NCBI RefSeq assembly: GCF_900635815.1
Contig: NZ_LR134173.1
Location: 471,501-535,500, forward strand
Reading direction: 5' to 3'
DNA: 64,000 nucleotides
From: Legionella cherrii
GTDB lineage: Bacteria > Pseudomonadota > Gammaproteobacteria > Legionellales > Legionellaceae
Positions 18,162 through 28,317 of this stretch are shown here, in pieces. Position 1 is the first letter of the stretch. Each line of letters begins with the position of its first letter. The position numbers were made by a program, and so were the translations under genes. The notes under the pieces are model-generated. The model had not been told where the DNA came from. It saw only the letters and a program-made list of their open reading frames with translations, and did no database searches.

Positions 18162-19726
18162 GGAAGCACCGCGTAATTTGATATTTCTTTAAATTCATGA
18201 GCTTGGCTAACTAAAATCAACAGGGTATTTTTTAAGTTCAGCAATGGTGCCATGAGCAAGTCAATTTTATCGCGCTCCAATCCATCAAAAGTGCGGTCAA
18301 TAATAAGTAACTGAGGCTCAAGCAAGATAATTCGTACGATCATGAGTGCAATAAGCTCAAATTCTGTAAATTCATTTTGCCAATCATAAATAACCGCTTT
18401 TAAACCTAAAGGCTGATGTACTATTTTTTCAGAAAGACCGAAATGATTGAGCTGCTCCATAACCTGTTTAGGAGAGATACTCTTATGGTTTAGTACTAAG
18501 TTGTCATAAATGCTACCTACAAACCATTCAGGTCTTCGTAACAATAAACTGTATTGTCGAAGTGCTGCTCGATGCTTTTCATTGCATAATTGTTGATTAA
18601 CTAAAACGTGCATATCATATTTTTTTCCGAATCCTAAAAGTGATTCAGAAAATGTTTTGCAACTCTGTGCATCTTGAGAATAAATAAATAGAGGATTATT
18701 GAAAGAGGCAATTGCTTGACTCTTATTTGGGAATTTTATTTCTATGGTTTGGATAGGCACAAATAAAGCATTGAGATCGATTTTAATTTCTTCCAAGGGT
18801 AAATTGAGGACTACATCAATCTTGTTCTTGGAGGCAATTAAATCGTAATAATTCTCAAGAAGAACACCAAAGCGTTTAAATGCATAAATCAATGCACCAA
18901 GAACAATTTCAGCAGCTACCAGTTGTCCTAAACTCAATTGATTTTTAATTACAAGATATCCTCCTAATCCCAAAAGGAGGCTACTTGAGAACGCAGCCAG
19001 CAGATAAAAACCAATTTGATGCTTAATCAGTTGTTTAAAATGAGTCTTTCTCGCATTTAAAAATGAAACCAAATGCTTGTCGGATTGTAACGTGGCGTAG
19101 TGATTGTAATTACTAAACCGGAATAAAAATCGATTGATTAGAAGTTCTTCAAGCCAGGCGCCCACTTGATGTTTTTCGGCACATTCTTTTTTTGCACTTT
19201 CTAATCCCTTACGAAAGGGGATAAAAATAATCAACAAGATACTGAGAATGATAGCCACGTCAAAAATGATAAATAGGGGATGATAAATGAGGAGAAGTAA
19301 TAACCCCAAAAAAAGCTGTAATCCTAAATTAACCCCATAAAGCAAAAGACTGGCAAGTGATTTATTGATGGTAGCCACTTCAAAAAAACGATTGACCAGT
19401 TCAGGACCATGATGCGTTGAAAAACTATCAAGCGACAGACGGGTAAAATGATTGGTGAGGTTTAGACTTATTTTTACCATCAATTTTTGCTGAATGACTT
19501 CAAGAACTATAGTTTGCCAAACATTTAAGGCACCCAGTGCGGCCATTAAGATGAACACAATCAGACTCAAGGTCAGTACAGGCTGCATTAATTTTCCAAA
19601 AGCAATTAAATTGATTAATGTCTGTGCTGCAATCGGAATACTTAATGTGAATAAGCTTGCGATTAAGCTAATGAGGGCAATCGATATCAGTGTTGGTCTA
19701 TCTAAAACATCAGTAATTGAATTCAT
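18158..19726 (-). CDS. ABC exporter-like protein with a degenerate nucleotide-binding domain
   Basis: Protein of 522 residues. Residues 10-290 form a six-helix ABC exporter membrane domain. The C-terminal 200 residues follow the order of an ABC ATPase: Q-loop-like QYSLLLRRPEWFVGSIYDN is kept, but the Walker A position reads QDAQSCKT (351-358, glycines lost), the signature region reads NEFTEFELIAL, Walker B ends IIDR (Asp477, Glu replaced by Arg478) and the switch His region reads SQ. ATP hydrolysis is therefore doubtful. First gene of the ABC-HlyD-TolC operon; it may pair with an active subunit encoded elsewhere or work another way. Confidence 0.8.
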   Translation of the reverse strand: MNSITDVLDRPTLISIALISLIASLFTLSIPIAAQTLINLIAFGKLMQPVLTLSLIVFILMAALGALNVWQTIVLEVIQQKLMVKISLNLTNHFTRLSLDSFSTHHGPELVNRFFEVATINKSLASLLLYGVNLGLQLFLGLLLLLIYHPLFIIFDVAIILSILLIIFIPFRKGLESAKKECAEKHQVGAWLEELLINRFLFRFSNYNHYATLQSDKHLVSFLNARKTHFKQLIKHQIGFYLLAAFSSSLLLGLGGYLVIKNQLSLGQLVAAEIVLGALIYAFKRFGVLLENYYDLIASKNKIDVVLNLPLEEIKIDLNALFVPIQTIEIKFPNKSQAIASFNNPLFIYSQDAQSCKTFSESLLGFGKKYDMHVLVNQQLCNEKHRAALRQYSLLLRRPEWFVGSIYDNLVLNHKSISPKQVMEQLNHFGLSEKIVHQPLGLKAVIYDWQNEFTEFELIALMIVRIILLEPQLLIIDRTFDGLERDKIDLLMAPLLNLKNTLLILVSQAHEFKEISNYAVLP

Positions 19727-19761
19727 TTCTTTACTTATAATCCTTTTTTATTCTTAAAAAA

Positions 19762-20613
19762 CTAGTGCTTTAACTTTTTCAATAAAAAAAACTCAAGGGA
19801 CTCGATTGCTTTATTGTGCTCTTTCTTTTTTAGCAAGGATACATGAATATCGTTTAATTTAGGTAAAAAATCCTCATCAAGTCGGTCAAGATCATTGGGA
19901 ATCATGCTGCGTTGTATGGCAGTAATGCCTAACCCTGCACGCACCGCAGCCATTTTTCCAGTATAGCTTTGACTACTGAACACGAGACGCCAGTTTAAAT
20001 GGTGGCTCTCTAGAGAATCAATCACGTTTCCACGATAAACGCAAGGTGTTGGTGAGAGCACTAGCGGAATGGGTGTGGTTTTATTGAGTTGAGTGAGGAG
20101 CTCTCTCTTGCCCACCCAATCGACTGACTCATTCCACACATCTACACCCTCAGCAATTTGATTTCTTTGATTGGTTTTAATCAATATCAAATCAAAATCG
20201 CCGTGGTTAAAACGTTCGATTAAATTTAGAGTCAGTTCGCACTCAACATTCAGCATCACCCGTGGATGCAGGCGTGAAAACTCCACCAACACATCCGATA
20301 AAAACATTGACGCAAAATCCTCAGGCAGACCAAAACGAAGTTCCCCATGAAGTTCTGGGGCTTTAAATCGATCGAGTGATTCACGATGCAGTTCATAAAT
20401 TTTTTTGGCATAGCCTAAAAAAAGCTCACCATCAGGGGTCAGAGACAACTCGCGTCCGCGAAGAATTAATGGTTTTTCAATCAACTGCTCCAGTTTTGCA
20501 ATCTGCTGACTCACTGCGGATTGAGTGCGTCCCACCCGAACGGCTGCTTTTGTAAAACTTTTGGTTTCTGCAACCGCCAAAAAGCATTGTAAGGTTACGG
20601 TATCAAGGCTCAT
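19762..20613 (-). CDS. LysR-family transcriptional regulator of the dab operon
   Basis: Protein of 283 residues. An N-terminal winged helix (TKAAVRVGRTQSAVSQQIAK) is followed by a LysR effector-binding domain. It is transcribed away from dabB across an 88-100 base gap holding a good inverted repeat, the usual layout for a LysR protein controlling its neighbour. Related LysR proteins (CbbR, CcmR) sense metabolites in carbon fixation and bicarbonate uptake. The ligand here is not known. Confidence 0.88.
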   Translation of the reverse strand: MSLDTVTLQCFLAVAETKSFTKAAVRVGRTQSAVSQQIAKLEQLIEKPLILRGRELSLTPDGELFLGYAKKIYELHRESLDRFKAPELHGELRFGLPEDFASMFLSDVLVEFSRLHPRVMLNVECELTLNLIERFNHGDFDLILIKTNQRNQIAEGVDVWNESVDWVGKRELLTQLNKTTPIPLVLSPTPCVYRGNVIDSLESHHLNWRLVFSSQSYTGKMAAVRAGLGITAIQRSMIPNDLDRLDEDFLPKLNDIHVSLLKKKEHNKAIESLEFFLLKKLKH

Positions 20614-20655
20614 TAGAAATCCTAATTGAAGATATAAAAATTATTAATTTTACTA

Positions 20656-20674
20656 ATATAAGTTTATCTTATAT
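20656..20674. promoter_or_regulatory. Inverted repeat, probable LysR operator
   Basis: ATATAAG and CTTATAT, seven-base arms with a five-base spacer, contain the T-N11-A layout expected for LysR boxes. It lies between the divergent LysR gene and dabB, about 40 bases before the dabB start. Confidence 0.65.
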
Positions 20675-20713
20675 ATTTCCATTGTAGCAAAACATTTTCT
20701 AATGAGGAATGCT

Positions 20714-22231
20714 GTGAATACAATAATACTTCTTTTATCTGGCGCGCTTCTGGCATGCCCAACCCTCGCCCTGTTCATTAACTGTTTTAGTGGCAGGAAA
20801 AGAGCCGCCTCTGCCGCTCGCTGGGCAGGTGTATTGATTGGTTTTGGATTTGTAATCGGTGTTATTTTGTTAAGCTGCTTGCGCTTTTCAGAAATGCCGG
20901 TGATTTATCTACTCACCAGCCTTAATACCTTAGCCCTGTTATTGTGTACTTTAGTTTTATTGGTAAGCTTTATTGTTCATCGATTTTCACTAAGGTACAT
21001 GGATGGCGACCGACTCTATTCGCGTTATTTTTGCACCCTCTCAGCAATTACGCTTAGTGCTGTAGTTATGGTTCTTGCCGATAACCTTTTTCTGTTTTGG
21101 TGCTCCTGGTCGCTAAGCAACCTCTTATTAATTGCTTTAATGGTTCACAAGAGCGAATGGACTGCGGCAAGAAATTCAGGCCGGCTCACCCTCAATACCT
21201 TGTTAGTAGGGAGTATCGGCTTGTTAGCCGCTTTTATCTTAATCACCTTAAGCACTGACACTGCATCCATTCAAGCGATAAATCAGAAAGATATAGCAAG
21301 TTCAGCAGTGTTTGTGCCAGCGATGACGTTGATGACACTCACGGCATTAACTCAATCTGCCATTTGGCCGTTTCATCGCTGGTTGATTAGCTCTTTGAAT
21401 TCACCAACCCCTGTTTCCGCGCTGATGCATGCAGGCCTTGTCAACGGCGGTGGCATCCTCATTGTCAAATTTGCCCCGCTCTTTGCCGCATCGAGTCACT
21501 TACTCATGACTGTATTCATGCTTGGAACCCTCTCGGCATTTTTAGGAACCATTTGGAAGCTCATGCAGCATGACATCAAGAAAATGCTGGCTTGCTCAAC
21601 TCTGGCGCAAATGGGATTTATGATGATGCAATGCGGTCTGGGATTATTTGCCGCCGCTGTAGCTCACTTGTGTTGGCATGGCTTATTTAAAGCTTATTTA
21701 TTCCTCAATTCGGGCTCTGCGATTGCTCAAAAAAGGAATGAACCTAAAGCCACTGGATACAACCCGCTTCTCTTTTTAATTGCGTGCAGTGGCGGCTTCT
21801 TAGGCATGCTTGGTTTTGCGTTCATGACGAATAAGCCAATCCTGTCTCTGCAGGCAACCTCGTTCTTACTGGTATTTGCATTCATCGCAGGAGCACAACT
21901 GATGCTCACCGTAATGAACAATCGCTTGTCCATCATTAACACGACACTTGGACTCTTGATGTCTTCCTTAGCTGGTTTGCTATATGGAGCAAGCATTCAT
22001 CTGATTGAAGCACTTCTTCCCAACTTAACCCAGTTTTACTTACCCAAGCTATCAATACTGCATCTGATTGCTTTAGTTCTACTTGTACTCCCCTGGCTGC
22101 TATTTAACCTTGGGTTTACGAAAAAAATTAAAGAATCAAATTTCTGGTGCTGGCTCTACATGAACTTATTCAATCTAAGCCAACCCGCCCCAAAAACGGT
22201 AACCACATTACGGTCTGATTATAAATACTAA
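20714..22231 (+). CDS. dabB: DabB, membrane subunit of the DAB bicarbonate accumulation complex
   Basis: NuoL/MrpA-type membrane protein of 505 residues with about 13 hydrophobic segments. GAGGA five bases before the GTG at 20714 favours that start over the ATG at 20702. The proton-antiporter core is visible (FWCSWSLSNLLLIALM, PFHRWLISSLNSPTPVSALM, HAGLVNGGGILIVKF). In DAB systems DabB is thought to couple an ion gradient to vectorial CO2 hydration by DabA. The dabA gene follows 18 bases downstream. Confidence 0.88.
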   Translation: MNTIILLLSGALLACPTLALFINCFSGRKRAASAARWAGVLIGFGFVIGVILLSCLRFSEMPVIYLLTSLNTLALLLCTLVLLVSFIVHRFSLRYMDGDRLYSRYFCTLSAITLSAVVMVLADNLFLFWCSWSLSNLLLIALMVHKSEWTAARNSGRLTLNTLLVGSIGLLAAFILITLSTDTASIQAINQKDIASSAVFVPAMTLMTLTALTQSAIWPFHRWLISSLNSPTPVSALMHAGLVNGGGILIVKFAPLFAASSHLLMTVFMLGTLSAFLGTIWKLMQHDIKKMLACSTLAQMGFMMMQCGLGLFAAAVAHLCWHGLFKAYLFLNSGSAIAQKRNEPKATGYNPLLFLIACSGGFLGMLGFAFMTNKPILSLQATSFLLVFAFIAGAQLMLTVMNNRLSIINTTLGLLMSSLAGLLYGASIHLIEALLPNLTQFYLPKLSILHLIALVLLVLPWLLFNLGFTKKIKESNFWCWLYMNLFNLSQPAPKTVTTLRSDYKY

Positions 22232-22249
22232 TTATCCTGAGGAGTAACC

Positions 22250-24535
22250 ATGAGCAGAGCAAAAGCAATGGCGAATAAAGAGAAAATAAATGAGCAGCCT
22301 TTGAAAACAACGGCTTCAGTCAAAACGCCAAACAAGAGACTCGAAGTCCGTGCATTAGTGGATAACGCTGCCCAACGGATTGCCCCGGTTTGGCCGCTAG
22401 AAACGTTTATCGCATGCAACCCCTTACAAGGATTTGAAGCGCAAAGTTTTGAAGAGGCTTTAGCACAAGGCGGATTTCGACGAAAGGAAGTTGCCCGCAA
22501 TCGTGCTTTAGAAAACGTCAACCTGCAGATGATTAAATGGTGTGGCGGTTTCTTTGATGCCGGACAAGGCGCTATTGAAATGCCCTATCGAGAAAAAGGG
22601 TTCTATTTTGGATTTTTGAAACTAGCGTGTTTTGACAAAAAACTTCATGAGAATAAGAAAGAGGCAAAACAATGGTTAATGAGCTTGCCTGAATCTGCTG
22701 AAGAGGCAATTATTCTTTGCCTGCAAAAACTTAATGTACCCAAAGAAAAAGCAGAGGAATTCATCACCCAAACCTTTCTTTATCTGCCAGGTTGGGCGGG
22801 TTTTGTGAAATGGAAAACTCACTGGCACCATCCAACAACAGAAGAAAAAATACCGGTTACACTCACTGACTTTCTTGCGGTGCGCCTGGTTATTACCTGT
22901 TTGCTCTGGCCTGAGGCTGGCCTGGAAAAAAAAAGCGAAGGAGATGGTTCTTTGGTTCAGGACGCTCTTAAAAAAATAAAAAGCAATGAAGAACACTACG
23001 AGCAGGCATTGCTAAAAACACTGTTACCTGCAGTCAATCAGCCGGCAACAAAGACTCAAAGAGCAGATGCGCAACTGGTGTTTTGTATTGATGTCCGCTC
23101 TGAACCTATTCGCAGAGCTATAGAGAAGCTGGGAAATTATGAAACTTTAGGATTTGCCGGCTTTTTTGGGATACCTATTCGTGTGCAAGAGTTTGAGAGT
23201 GGCAAAACAAAAGACTGTTGCCCAGTATTATTAAAACCCCGTTATCGTGTTGATGAAAAACCAAGCGCCGCAAATAAGGCCTTTATTGAACAACACCAAC
23301 AGGGAAAGACGATTAAGAGCACCCTTGGCAAGGTCTATCAAGAATTAAAATATAATTTTGCAACGCCTTTTGCTTTGGTTGAAACCCTTGGGGCTTGGTG
23401 TGGCCTGAAGATGGTGCTGCAATCGTTAGCGCCTAACTATACCAAGAAAACAAGTCAAGCTTTAAATCACTTAATTGTCCCCCAAATCCATACAGAGCCC
23501 TCGTTTGAATTAAATGAGGCTAATTTGGAGCAAGGCATCGCGTTAAGCGAACAGATTGACTATGCCGAAACGGTATTACGCCTCATGGGGCTCTCTTCAG
23601 GTTTTGCAAAAGTCATTGTTCTTTGCGGTCATGGAAGTTCCACCGAAAATAATCCCTATGCATCGGCTCTAGATTGTGGTGCCTGCGGCGGGAATCATGG
23701 CGGCATTAACGCCAAACTATTGGCAGCAATTCTTAATAAAACGGAAGTAAGAAGGGGTTTAGAGGATAAAGGGATTCACATTCCAATCGATACCGTGTTT
23801 TATGGTGCTCTTCACAACACCACAACCGACTCTATTGAGCTTTATAACCTGAAATCAAGTAAAGTCATTTATCCCGCTCTGCTCAATCAGTTACTTGCCG
23901 ATTTGGAGGAAGCAAAATCAAGCAATAATCTGGAACGGGGTCGCAAATTAAATTCAAAACATGCAGAACAAGACATTCTGCGAAGAAGTCAGGATTGGTC
24001 TGAAACACGCCCTGAATGGGGTCTTGCCCGCAATGCAGCTTTTATTGTGGCGCCACGTTCGTTAACCAAAAATATCAATCTTGATGGCCGATGCTTTTTA
24101 CATTCCTATGACTGGGAACAAGACCCCGAAGGAAGCTTCCTGGAAACAATCCTCACTGCACCCATGGTGGTTGCTCAATGGATTAATACCCAATATTTAT
24201 TTTCAACCCTCGATAATGTTGCTTACGGCAGTGGCAGCAAAATCACTCACAATGTCACCGGTAAAATGGGCATCATGCAAGGCAATGGCAGTGATTTAAT
24301 GCATGGACTTCCTTTGCAATCAGTGATGAGAAGTGATAAAACCCCTTACCATCAGCCGCAACGCCTGTTGACTGTAGTTCATGCACCCAAAGCACTCGTC
24401 TCAAGCATTATTGAACGTCAAGCGGTTTTAAAAACATTGTTTTTCAATGAATGGGTTCATCTCATCATCATTGAACCAAGCGATGGTCAAGCCTACAAAC
24501 TGAATCAAAATGGCACGTGGATTTTAGCTCGCTAA
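22250..24535 (+). CDS. dabA: DabA, carbonic anhydrase-like subunit (DUF2309)
   Basis: Protein of 761 residues of the DUF2309/DabA family. With DabB it hydrates CO2 and traps it as bicarbonate in the cytoplasm. The zinc-site residues known from Halothiobacillus DabA are all present: Cys279 and Asp281 in FCIDVRSEP, His461 in [10 protein letters not shown] and Cys476 in ALDCGACGG, with the family's 15-residue His-to-Cys spacing. GAGGAG precedes the ATG. It appears full length and active. DAB pairs are known in heterotrophs and pathogens, including Legionella, as well as in autotrophs. Confidence 0.95.
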   Translation: MSRAKAMANKEKINEQPLKTTASVKTPNKRLEVRALVDNAAQRIAPVWPLETFIACNPLQGFEAQSFEEALAQGGFRRKEVARNRALENVNLQMIKWCGGFFDAGQGAIEMPYREKGFYFGFLKLACFDKKLHENKKEAKQWLMSLPESAEEAIILCLQKLNVPKEKAEEFITQTFLYLPGWAGFVKWKTHWHHPTTEEKIPVTLTDFLAVRLVITCLLWPEAGLEKKSEGDGSLVQDALKKIKSNEEHYEQALLKTLLPAVNQPATKTQRADAQLVFCIDVRSEPIRRAIEKLGNYETLGFAGFFGIPIRVQEFESGKTKDCCPVLLKPRYRVDEKPSAANKAFIEQHQQGKTIKSTLGKVYQELKYNFATPFALVETLGAWCGLKMVLQSLAPNYTKKTSQALNHLIVPQIHTEPSFELNEANLEQGIALSEQIDYAETVLRLMGLSSGFAKVIVLCGHGSSTENNPYASALDCGACGGNHGGINAKLLAAILNKTEVRRGLEDKGIHIPIDTVFYGALHNTTTDSIELYNLKSSKVIYPALLNQLLADLEEAKSSNNLERGRKLNSKHAEQDILRRSQDWSETRPEWGLARNAAFIVAPRSLTKNINLDGRCFLHSYDWEQDPEGSFLETILTAPMVVAQWINTQYLFSTLDNVAYGSGSKITHNVTGKMGIMQGNGSDLMHGLPLQSVMRSDKTPYHQPQRLLTVVHAPKALVSSIIERQAVLKTLFFNEWVHLIIIEPSDGQAYKLNQNGTWILAR

Positions 24536-24548
24536 TGAGGAGAAAAAA

Positions 24549-24917
24549 ATGAAGGTGATTAAAGTTCAAGAACGAAAGGATATTGGCATCAACCTCCACC
24601 CCATGAAAAAAATAGAAATAATCGTTTCTGGTGAGCATGAACAGCTCATCAGCTCGATGATGGAAGAGGCAAAAGTCACAGGGTTTACCTTGTTTCGCAA
24701 CATCTCAGGTAAAGGCCATAATGGATTTCATGAAGGAAAAATATTATTCAACGACCGAGCGTCGCTGATTATGTTTCTTGCCGTAGCTCCTGAAGAAGTC
24801 ATAGCAACCCTTGCCTTAGGAATGAAAACCTTATTTCAGCAGAATTCGGGGGTCATGTTTGTTTCCGATGTTGATGTGGCCCGAATGGATTATTTCCACT
24901 CAATCAATGGAGCTTAA
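24549..24917 (+). CDS. PII-like signalling protein of the dab operon
   Basis: Protein of 122 residues with a PII-type core: KKIEIIVSGEHEQLISSMME, then VTGFTLFRNISGKG in the place of the PII T-loop start, and a final beta-alpha unit. The classical uridylylated T-loop tyrosine motif is not seen. PII-like proteins beside bicarbonate transporters (SbtB, CPII) bind adenyl nucleotides or bicarbonate and gate transport, so a control role over DabAB is a reasonable inference. It starts 13 bases after dabA with GAGGAG upstream and ends two bases before the next gene. Confidence 0.7.
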   Translation: MKVIKVQERKDIGINLHPMKKIEIIVSGEHEQLISSMMEEAKVTGFTLFRNISGKGHNGFHEGKILFNDRASLIMFLAVAPEEVIATLALGMKTLFQQNSGVMFVSDVDVARMDYFHSINGA

Positions 24918-24919
24918 TC

Positions 24920-25753
24920 ATGCGCTATCGCAATCAGTCGGTTTTGCTTGCCTCAAAACATGAGAAAGAAAAAGCAATTGCCAAAGCTTTTTTTGATAAA
25001 CTCTCGTGCAAGCTCGATGTACACGATTTCGATACGGACCAATTTGGGACTTTTACTGGTGAGATAGCAAGGACATTAAGTCCCTATGATACCTGTATTT
25101 TAAAAGCAAGACGTGCTGCAGAGCACTACGGCTATGAATTAGCGATTGCTAGTGAAGGAAGTTTTGGTCCGCATCCTGCATTTCCCTTTATTCCCAGTGA
25201 CCATGAAATCATGGTATTTTTAGATCGCAAAAACAATTGGGTGATTGCAGAGCAATATACAACAACCAAAACTAATTATCGCATGATGACCATTACCCGA
25301 CAAACAGAGCTTGACGATTTTTTAGAAAAAGCCGGTTTTCCCGAGCATGCTCTAACCCTGCAAACCAACAAGGATAAAACGGTTATTGCCAAAGGAATTA
25401 GAGACATCGAGGCCCTTGAGACTGCATTATCTCTTGGCTTCCAACAAGAAAATGAACTCTTTCTTGCAACGGATATGAGAGCCATGATGAATCCATTGAG
25501 GATGCAGGCGATTTCTGAACTCGCAGAAAAACTAGCTCATCGAATTCAATGTTGTTGCCCCAATTGTGATGCTCCTGGTTTTGGGTTTAAAGAAACCTCA
25601 GGCAGTCTTCCCTGCAATGATTGCACATCACCGACCTCCTTCTACCTTCACGAAGTTTGGGGCTGCATTCAATGTGATTATCGGGAGACTCACCCCAGGA
25701 AAGACGGCTTAGAAGCAGCTGAGCCGCAATATTGTGATTATTGTAACCCGTAA
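24920..25753 (+). CDS. DUF6671-like protein with C-terminal zinc ribbon
   Basis: Protein of 277 residues. The main domain (SVLLASKHEKEKAIAKAFFD, then LKARRAAEHYGYELAIASEG) resembles the DUF6671 family. The last 65 residues hold five Cys pairs (CCCPNC, CNDC, CIQC, CDYC and others), consistent with one or two zinc ribbons. Function is unknown. It is tightly packed between the PII-like gene and purE, so it probably serves the bicarbonate module or its control. Confidence 0.65.
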   Translation: MRYRNQSVLLASKHEKEKAIAKAFFDKLSCKLDVHDFDTDQFGTFTGEIARTLSPYDTCILKARRAAEHYGYELAIASEGSFGPHPAFPFIPSDHEIMVFLDRKNNWVIAEQYTTTKTNYRMMTITRQTELDDFLEKAGFPEHALTLQTNKDKTVIAKGIRDIEALETALSLGFQQENELFLATDMRAMMNPLRMQAISELAEKLAHRIQCCCPNCDAPGFGFKETSGSLPCNDCTSPTSFYLHEVWGCIQCDYRETHPRKDGLEAAEPQYCDYCNP

Positions 25754-25782
25754 AAAAGTAACCCGATTAGGAGTATATTGAA

Positions 25783-26256
25783 ATGCAAGAAAAACCTTTA
25801 GTTGGCATCATTATGGGCTCGCAAAGTGATTGGCCGATACTCTCTGAGGGTGCAAAAACATTAAAGGGTTTGAAGATTTCTTTTGACGCAGACATTGTAT
25901 CGGCGCATCGGACACCAGACAAACTCTGTGAGTATGCACGAAACGCTGAAGAACGCGGAATACAGATTATTATCGCGGGTGCTGGAGGTGCGGCACATCT
26001 TCCAGGAATGATGGCCGCGATGACCAGACTTCCTGTTTTGGGTGTCCCAATACCTTCTTCTTTACTTGATGGCCTGGACTCACTGCTTTCCATAGTACAA
26101 ATGCCAGCAGGTATACCGGTTGGTACATTAGCAGTCGGCAAAGCAGGCGCAATTAATGCAGCACTTTTAGCAGCCGCAATCCTTGCCAACAATAACCCGG
26201 AGATTTGCGAACGCTTAAATCAATACCGGGGCGCAACAAACCCAAAAGGTTCTTGA
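25783..26256 (+). CDS. purE: N5-carboxyaminoimidazole ribonucleotide mutase
   Basis: PurE class I, 157 residues, moves the carboxyl group of N5-CAIR to give CAIR in purine synthesis. Visible motifs are [24 protein letters not shown] with the catalytic histidine, and [12 protein letters not shown]. Full length. It lies 30 bases after the zinc-ribbon gene and just before purK, whose product it uses. Confidence 0.95.
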   Translation: MQEKPLVGIIMGSQSDWPILSEGAKTLKGLKISFDADIVSAHRTPDKLCEYARNAEERGIQIIIAGAGGAAHLPGMMAAMTRLPVLGVPIPSSLLDGLDSLLSIVQMPAGIPVGTLAVGKAGAINAALLAAAILANNNPEICERLNQYRGATNPKGS

Positions 26257-26283
26257 TAACAGCAAACCCCAATTGGAGTCATT

Positions 26284-27387
26284 ATGAAACTCGGTATTTT
26301 AGGTGGTGGGCAACTCGCAAAAATGCTGGTTTTGGCAGCCCACTCGTTAGGAATTAGTACGGTATGCTTATCCCCCGATCCTAATCCCTGTGTGCGCCAT
26401 TTAACTCGCCTCATTTCAGCATCATTTGATGACGAGAAAGCACTTACTGCGTTTTGTAATGAAGTCGATTGCGTCACTTTTGAAACAGAAAACATACCCT
26501 TGGCTTGTGCTGAGTTCATTGCCAAAAAAGTTCCATTTTACCCCTCTACCAAAGCGCTGCAGATAACTCAAGATCGCTTTTTGGAAAAATCATTTTTAAA
26601 CTCATTAAAAATAAAAACGGCTCGTTTTACTGCGATTGAAACGCAACAAGAACTGCAGGATGTCTTTATAAGTTGGAATAGCTCTGCCATATTGAAAACA
26701 AGACGATTAGGCTACGATGGCAAAGGACAATATGTTCTTCATGAACTGTCTGACTTAGCAACAGCCTGGGAATTGATGCAGTCTCGTGATTTGATTTTGG
26801 AGCAGTTTGTGCCTTTTGAGGAAGAGCTATCGCTTATTGCGGTGAGAAATCAGCAAGAAGAGATTCAATTTTATCCTCTCATCAGAAATCACCATCATCA
26901 GGGCATCCTTCAATGGTCCGAAGCCCCGTTAGAGAATAATTTATTGCAACAAAAAGCCCAAGACATTGCCAGAAAGATTATGGATTCTTTGGGCTATATC
27001 GGCGTCATAACCATCGAATTTTTTCACCACAAGGGCGAACTGATAGTCAATGAAATTGCTCCAAGAGTCCATAATTCTGGGCATCTAACCATTGAAGGGG
27101 CAATAACCAGTCAGTTTGAAAATCATTTACGTGCGCTTTTTTCTCTACCCTTAGGCCTTACGGAGCTTATGAGCAATTGCTTTTTAGTCAACTGCCTTGG
27201 CAAGATGCCCCCCATCCAAGCGTGCCTTGAGATACCCGGTACCCATTATCATGATTATGGTAAAACATCTCATCCTAAGCGCAAGGTTGGACATATTACT
27301 TTAGTCGATAAAAATCCTGACCGATACCAGGACAGCAAGCTTAAGCTCATCAAAATGCAAAATGAGTGGGCCATCGCTGATGGGTAG
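26284..27387 (+). CDS. purK: N5-carboxyaminoimidazole ribonucleotide synthase
   Basis: ATP-grasp enzyme of 367 residues that joins AIR and bicarbonate using ATP, giving N5-CAIR for PurE. Motifs are LGILGGGQLAKML, KTRRLGYDGKGQYV and VNEIAPRVHNSGHLTIEGA. Full length. Being the last gene of an operon that begins with dabBA is notable, because PurK consumes bicarbonate directly. Confidence 0.95.
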   Translation: MKLGILGGGQLAKMLVLAAHSLGISTVCLSPDPNPCVRHLTRLISASFDDEKALTAFCNEVDCVTFETENIPLACAEFIAKKVPFYPSTKALQITQDRFLEKSFLNSLKIKTARFTAIETQQELQDVFISWNSSAILKTRRLGYDGKGQYVLHELSDLATAWELMQSRDLILEQFVPFEEELSLIAVRNQQEEIQFYPLIRNHHHQGILQWSEAPLENNLLQQKAQDIARKIMDSLGYIGVITIEFFHHKGELIVNEIAPRVHNSGHLTIEGAITSQFENHLRALFSLPLGLTELMSNCFLVNCLGKMPPIQACLEIPGTHYHDYGKTSHPKRKVGHITLVDKNPDRYQDSKLKLIKMQNEWAIADG

Positions 27388-27619
27388 TTTATGACAGGTA
27401 CTGTCAACGGCTAAAAAATAATTTTCATCTATCAACAAAAGGGTCTCAGAAAAAACTTTGCAATAAGGAGGTGTCATTAAAAACAATTTGATTCGTACTG
27501 AGAGTAAATGTTTATTATTTATTAACAAGCTAGGCAGAATTTAAGGACTATTTAAATTGCTTTAATTAGAAAATAGTCTAATCTTCAAATAATGTTAAAA
27601 ACTCATAAGGATATTAAAA

Positions 27620-28090
27620 ATGAAATTAATCAAACAGTTGTTCTTGGTTGCACTCATTTCCCTCTACAGCATCGCAGCAAGTGCAAGCGATACAATAGTT
27701 AACGTTGCTGAAGGCAACAAAGATTTTTCAACTCTTGTTTCTTTACTTAAAAAAGCGGGACTTGTCAGTGCACTTGAGGGAAAAGGACCTTTCACGGTTT
27801 TTGCACCGACCAATGAGGCTTTTGCCAGTGTTCCAAAAGCTGATTTAGATGCCCTGCTAGCAAATCCTGAGAAGCTGAAGGCTGTTTTACTTTATCATGT
27901 CGTCAATGGAGACATTACTTCTGATAAAATTAAACCAGGAATGGTTAAAACACTCAGCGGACAAGATGTTGATGTTACGGTTAAAGAGGGTAAAGTTTTT
28001 GTCAATAATTCCGAGGTTATAAAAGCTGATGTGAAAGCGTCTAATGGCGTGATTCATGTCATCGATCACGTTTTAATTCCTAAAGAGTAG
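27620..28090 (+). CDS. Secreted fasciclin (FAS1) domain protein
   Basis: Protein of 156 residues with a signal peptide (LFLVALISLYSIAASAS) and one complete FAS1 domain: the H1 box GPFTVFAPTNEAFASVP, the YHVVNG motif and the H2 box GVIHVIDHVLIP. FAS1 domains act in adhesion or matrix binding outside the cytoplasm. AAGGA precedes the ATG. It is a single gene with its own upstream region. Confidence 0.9.
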   Translation: MKLIKQLFLVALISLYSIAASASDTIVNVAEGNKDFSTLVSLLKKAGLVSALEGKGPFTVFAPTNEAFASVPKADLDALLANPEKLKAVLLYHVVNGDITSDKIKPGMVKTLSGQDVDVTVKEGKVFVNNSEVIKADVKASNGVIHVIDHVLIPKE

Positions 28091-28097
28091 TTGTATC

Positions 28098-28130
28098 GAG
28101 ATGGCACTCATTTTCTTTGATTGCCATCTC
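28098..28130 (+). terminator. Stem-loop after the fasciclin gene
   Basis: GAGATGGCA and TGCCATCTC form a perfect nine-base stem with a 15-base loop, eight bases past the stop. No T-run follows directly, so it may act as a terminator or as a 3' end stabiliser. Confidence 0.5.
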
Positions 28131-28317
28131 ATCAAAATACGATAATTTTTATGTATACTAAAAATAAATCACTATAAAATTATCGTTTGCATGACCTTAC
28201 TATCCAAAAACCCAATTAAATGAAAAAAAACATAGGTCAATTAGACTCCAACAATTCCCCTAAAGATTATCGAAAAGTGACTCGGTTATTGATAGGAAGA
28301 GAAGATGAACGCACGTA

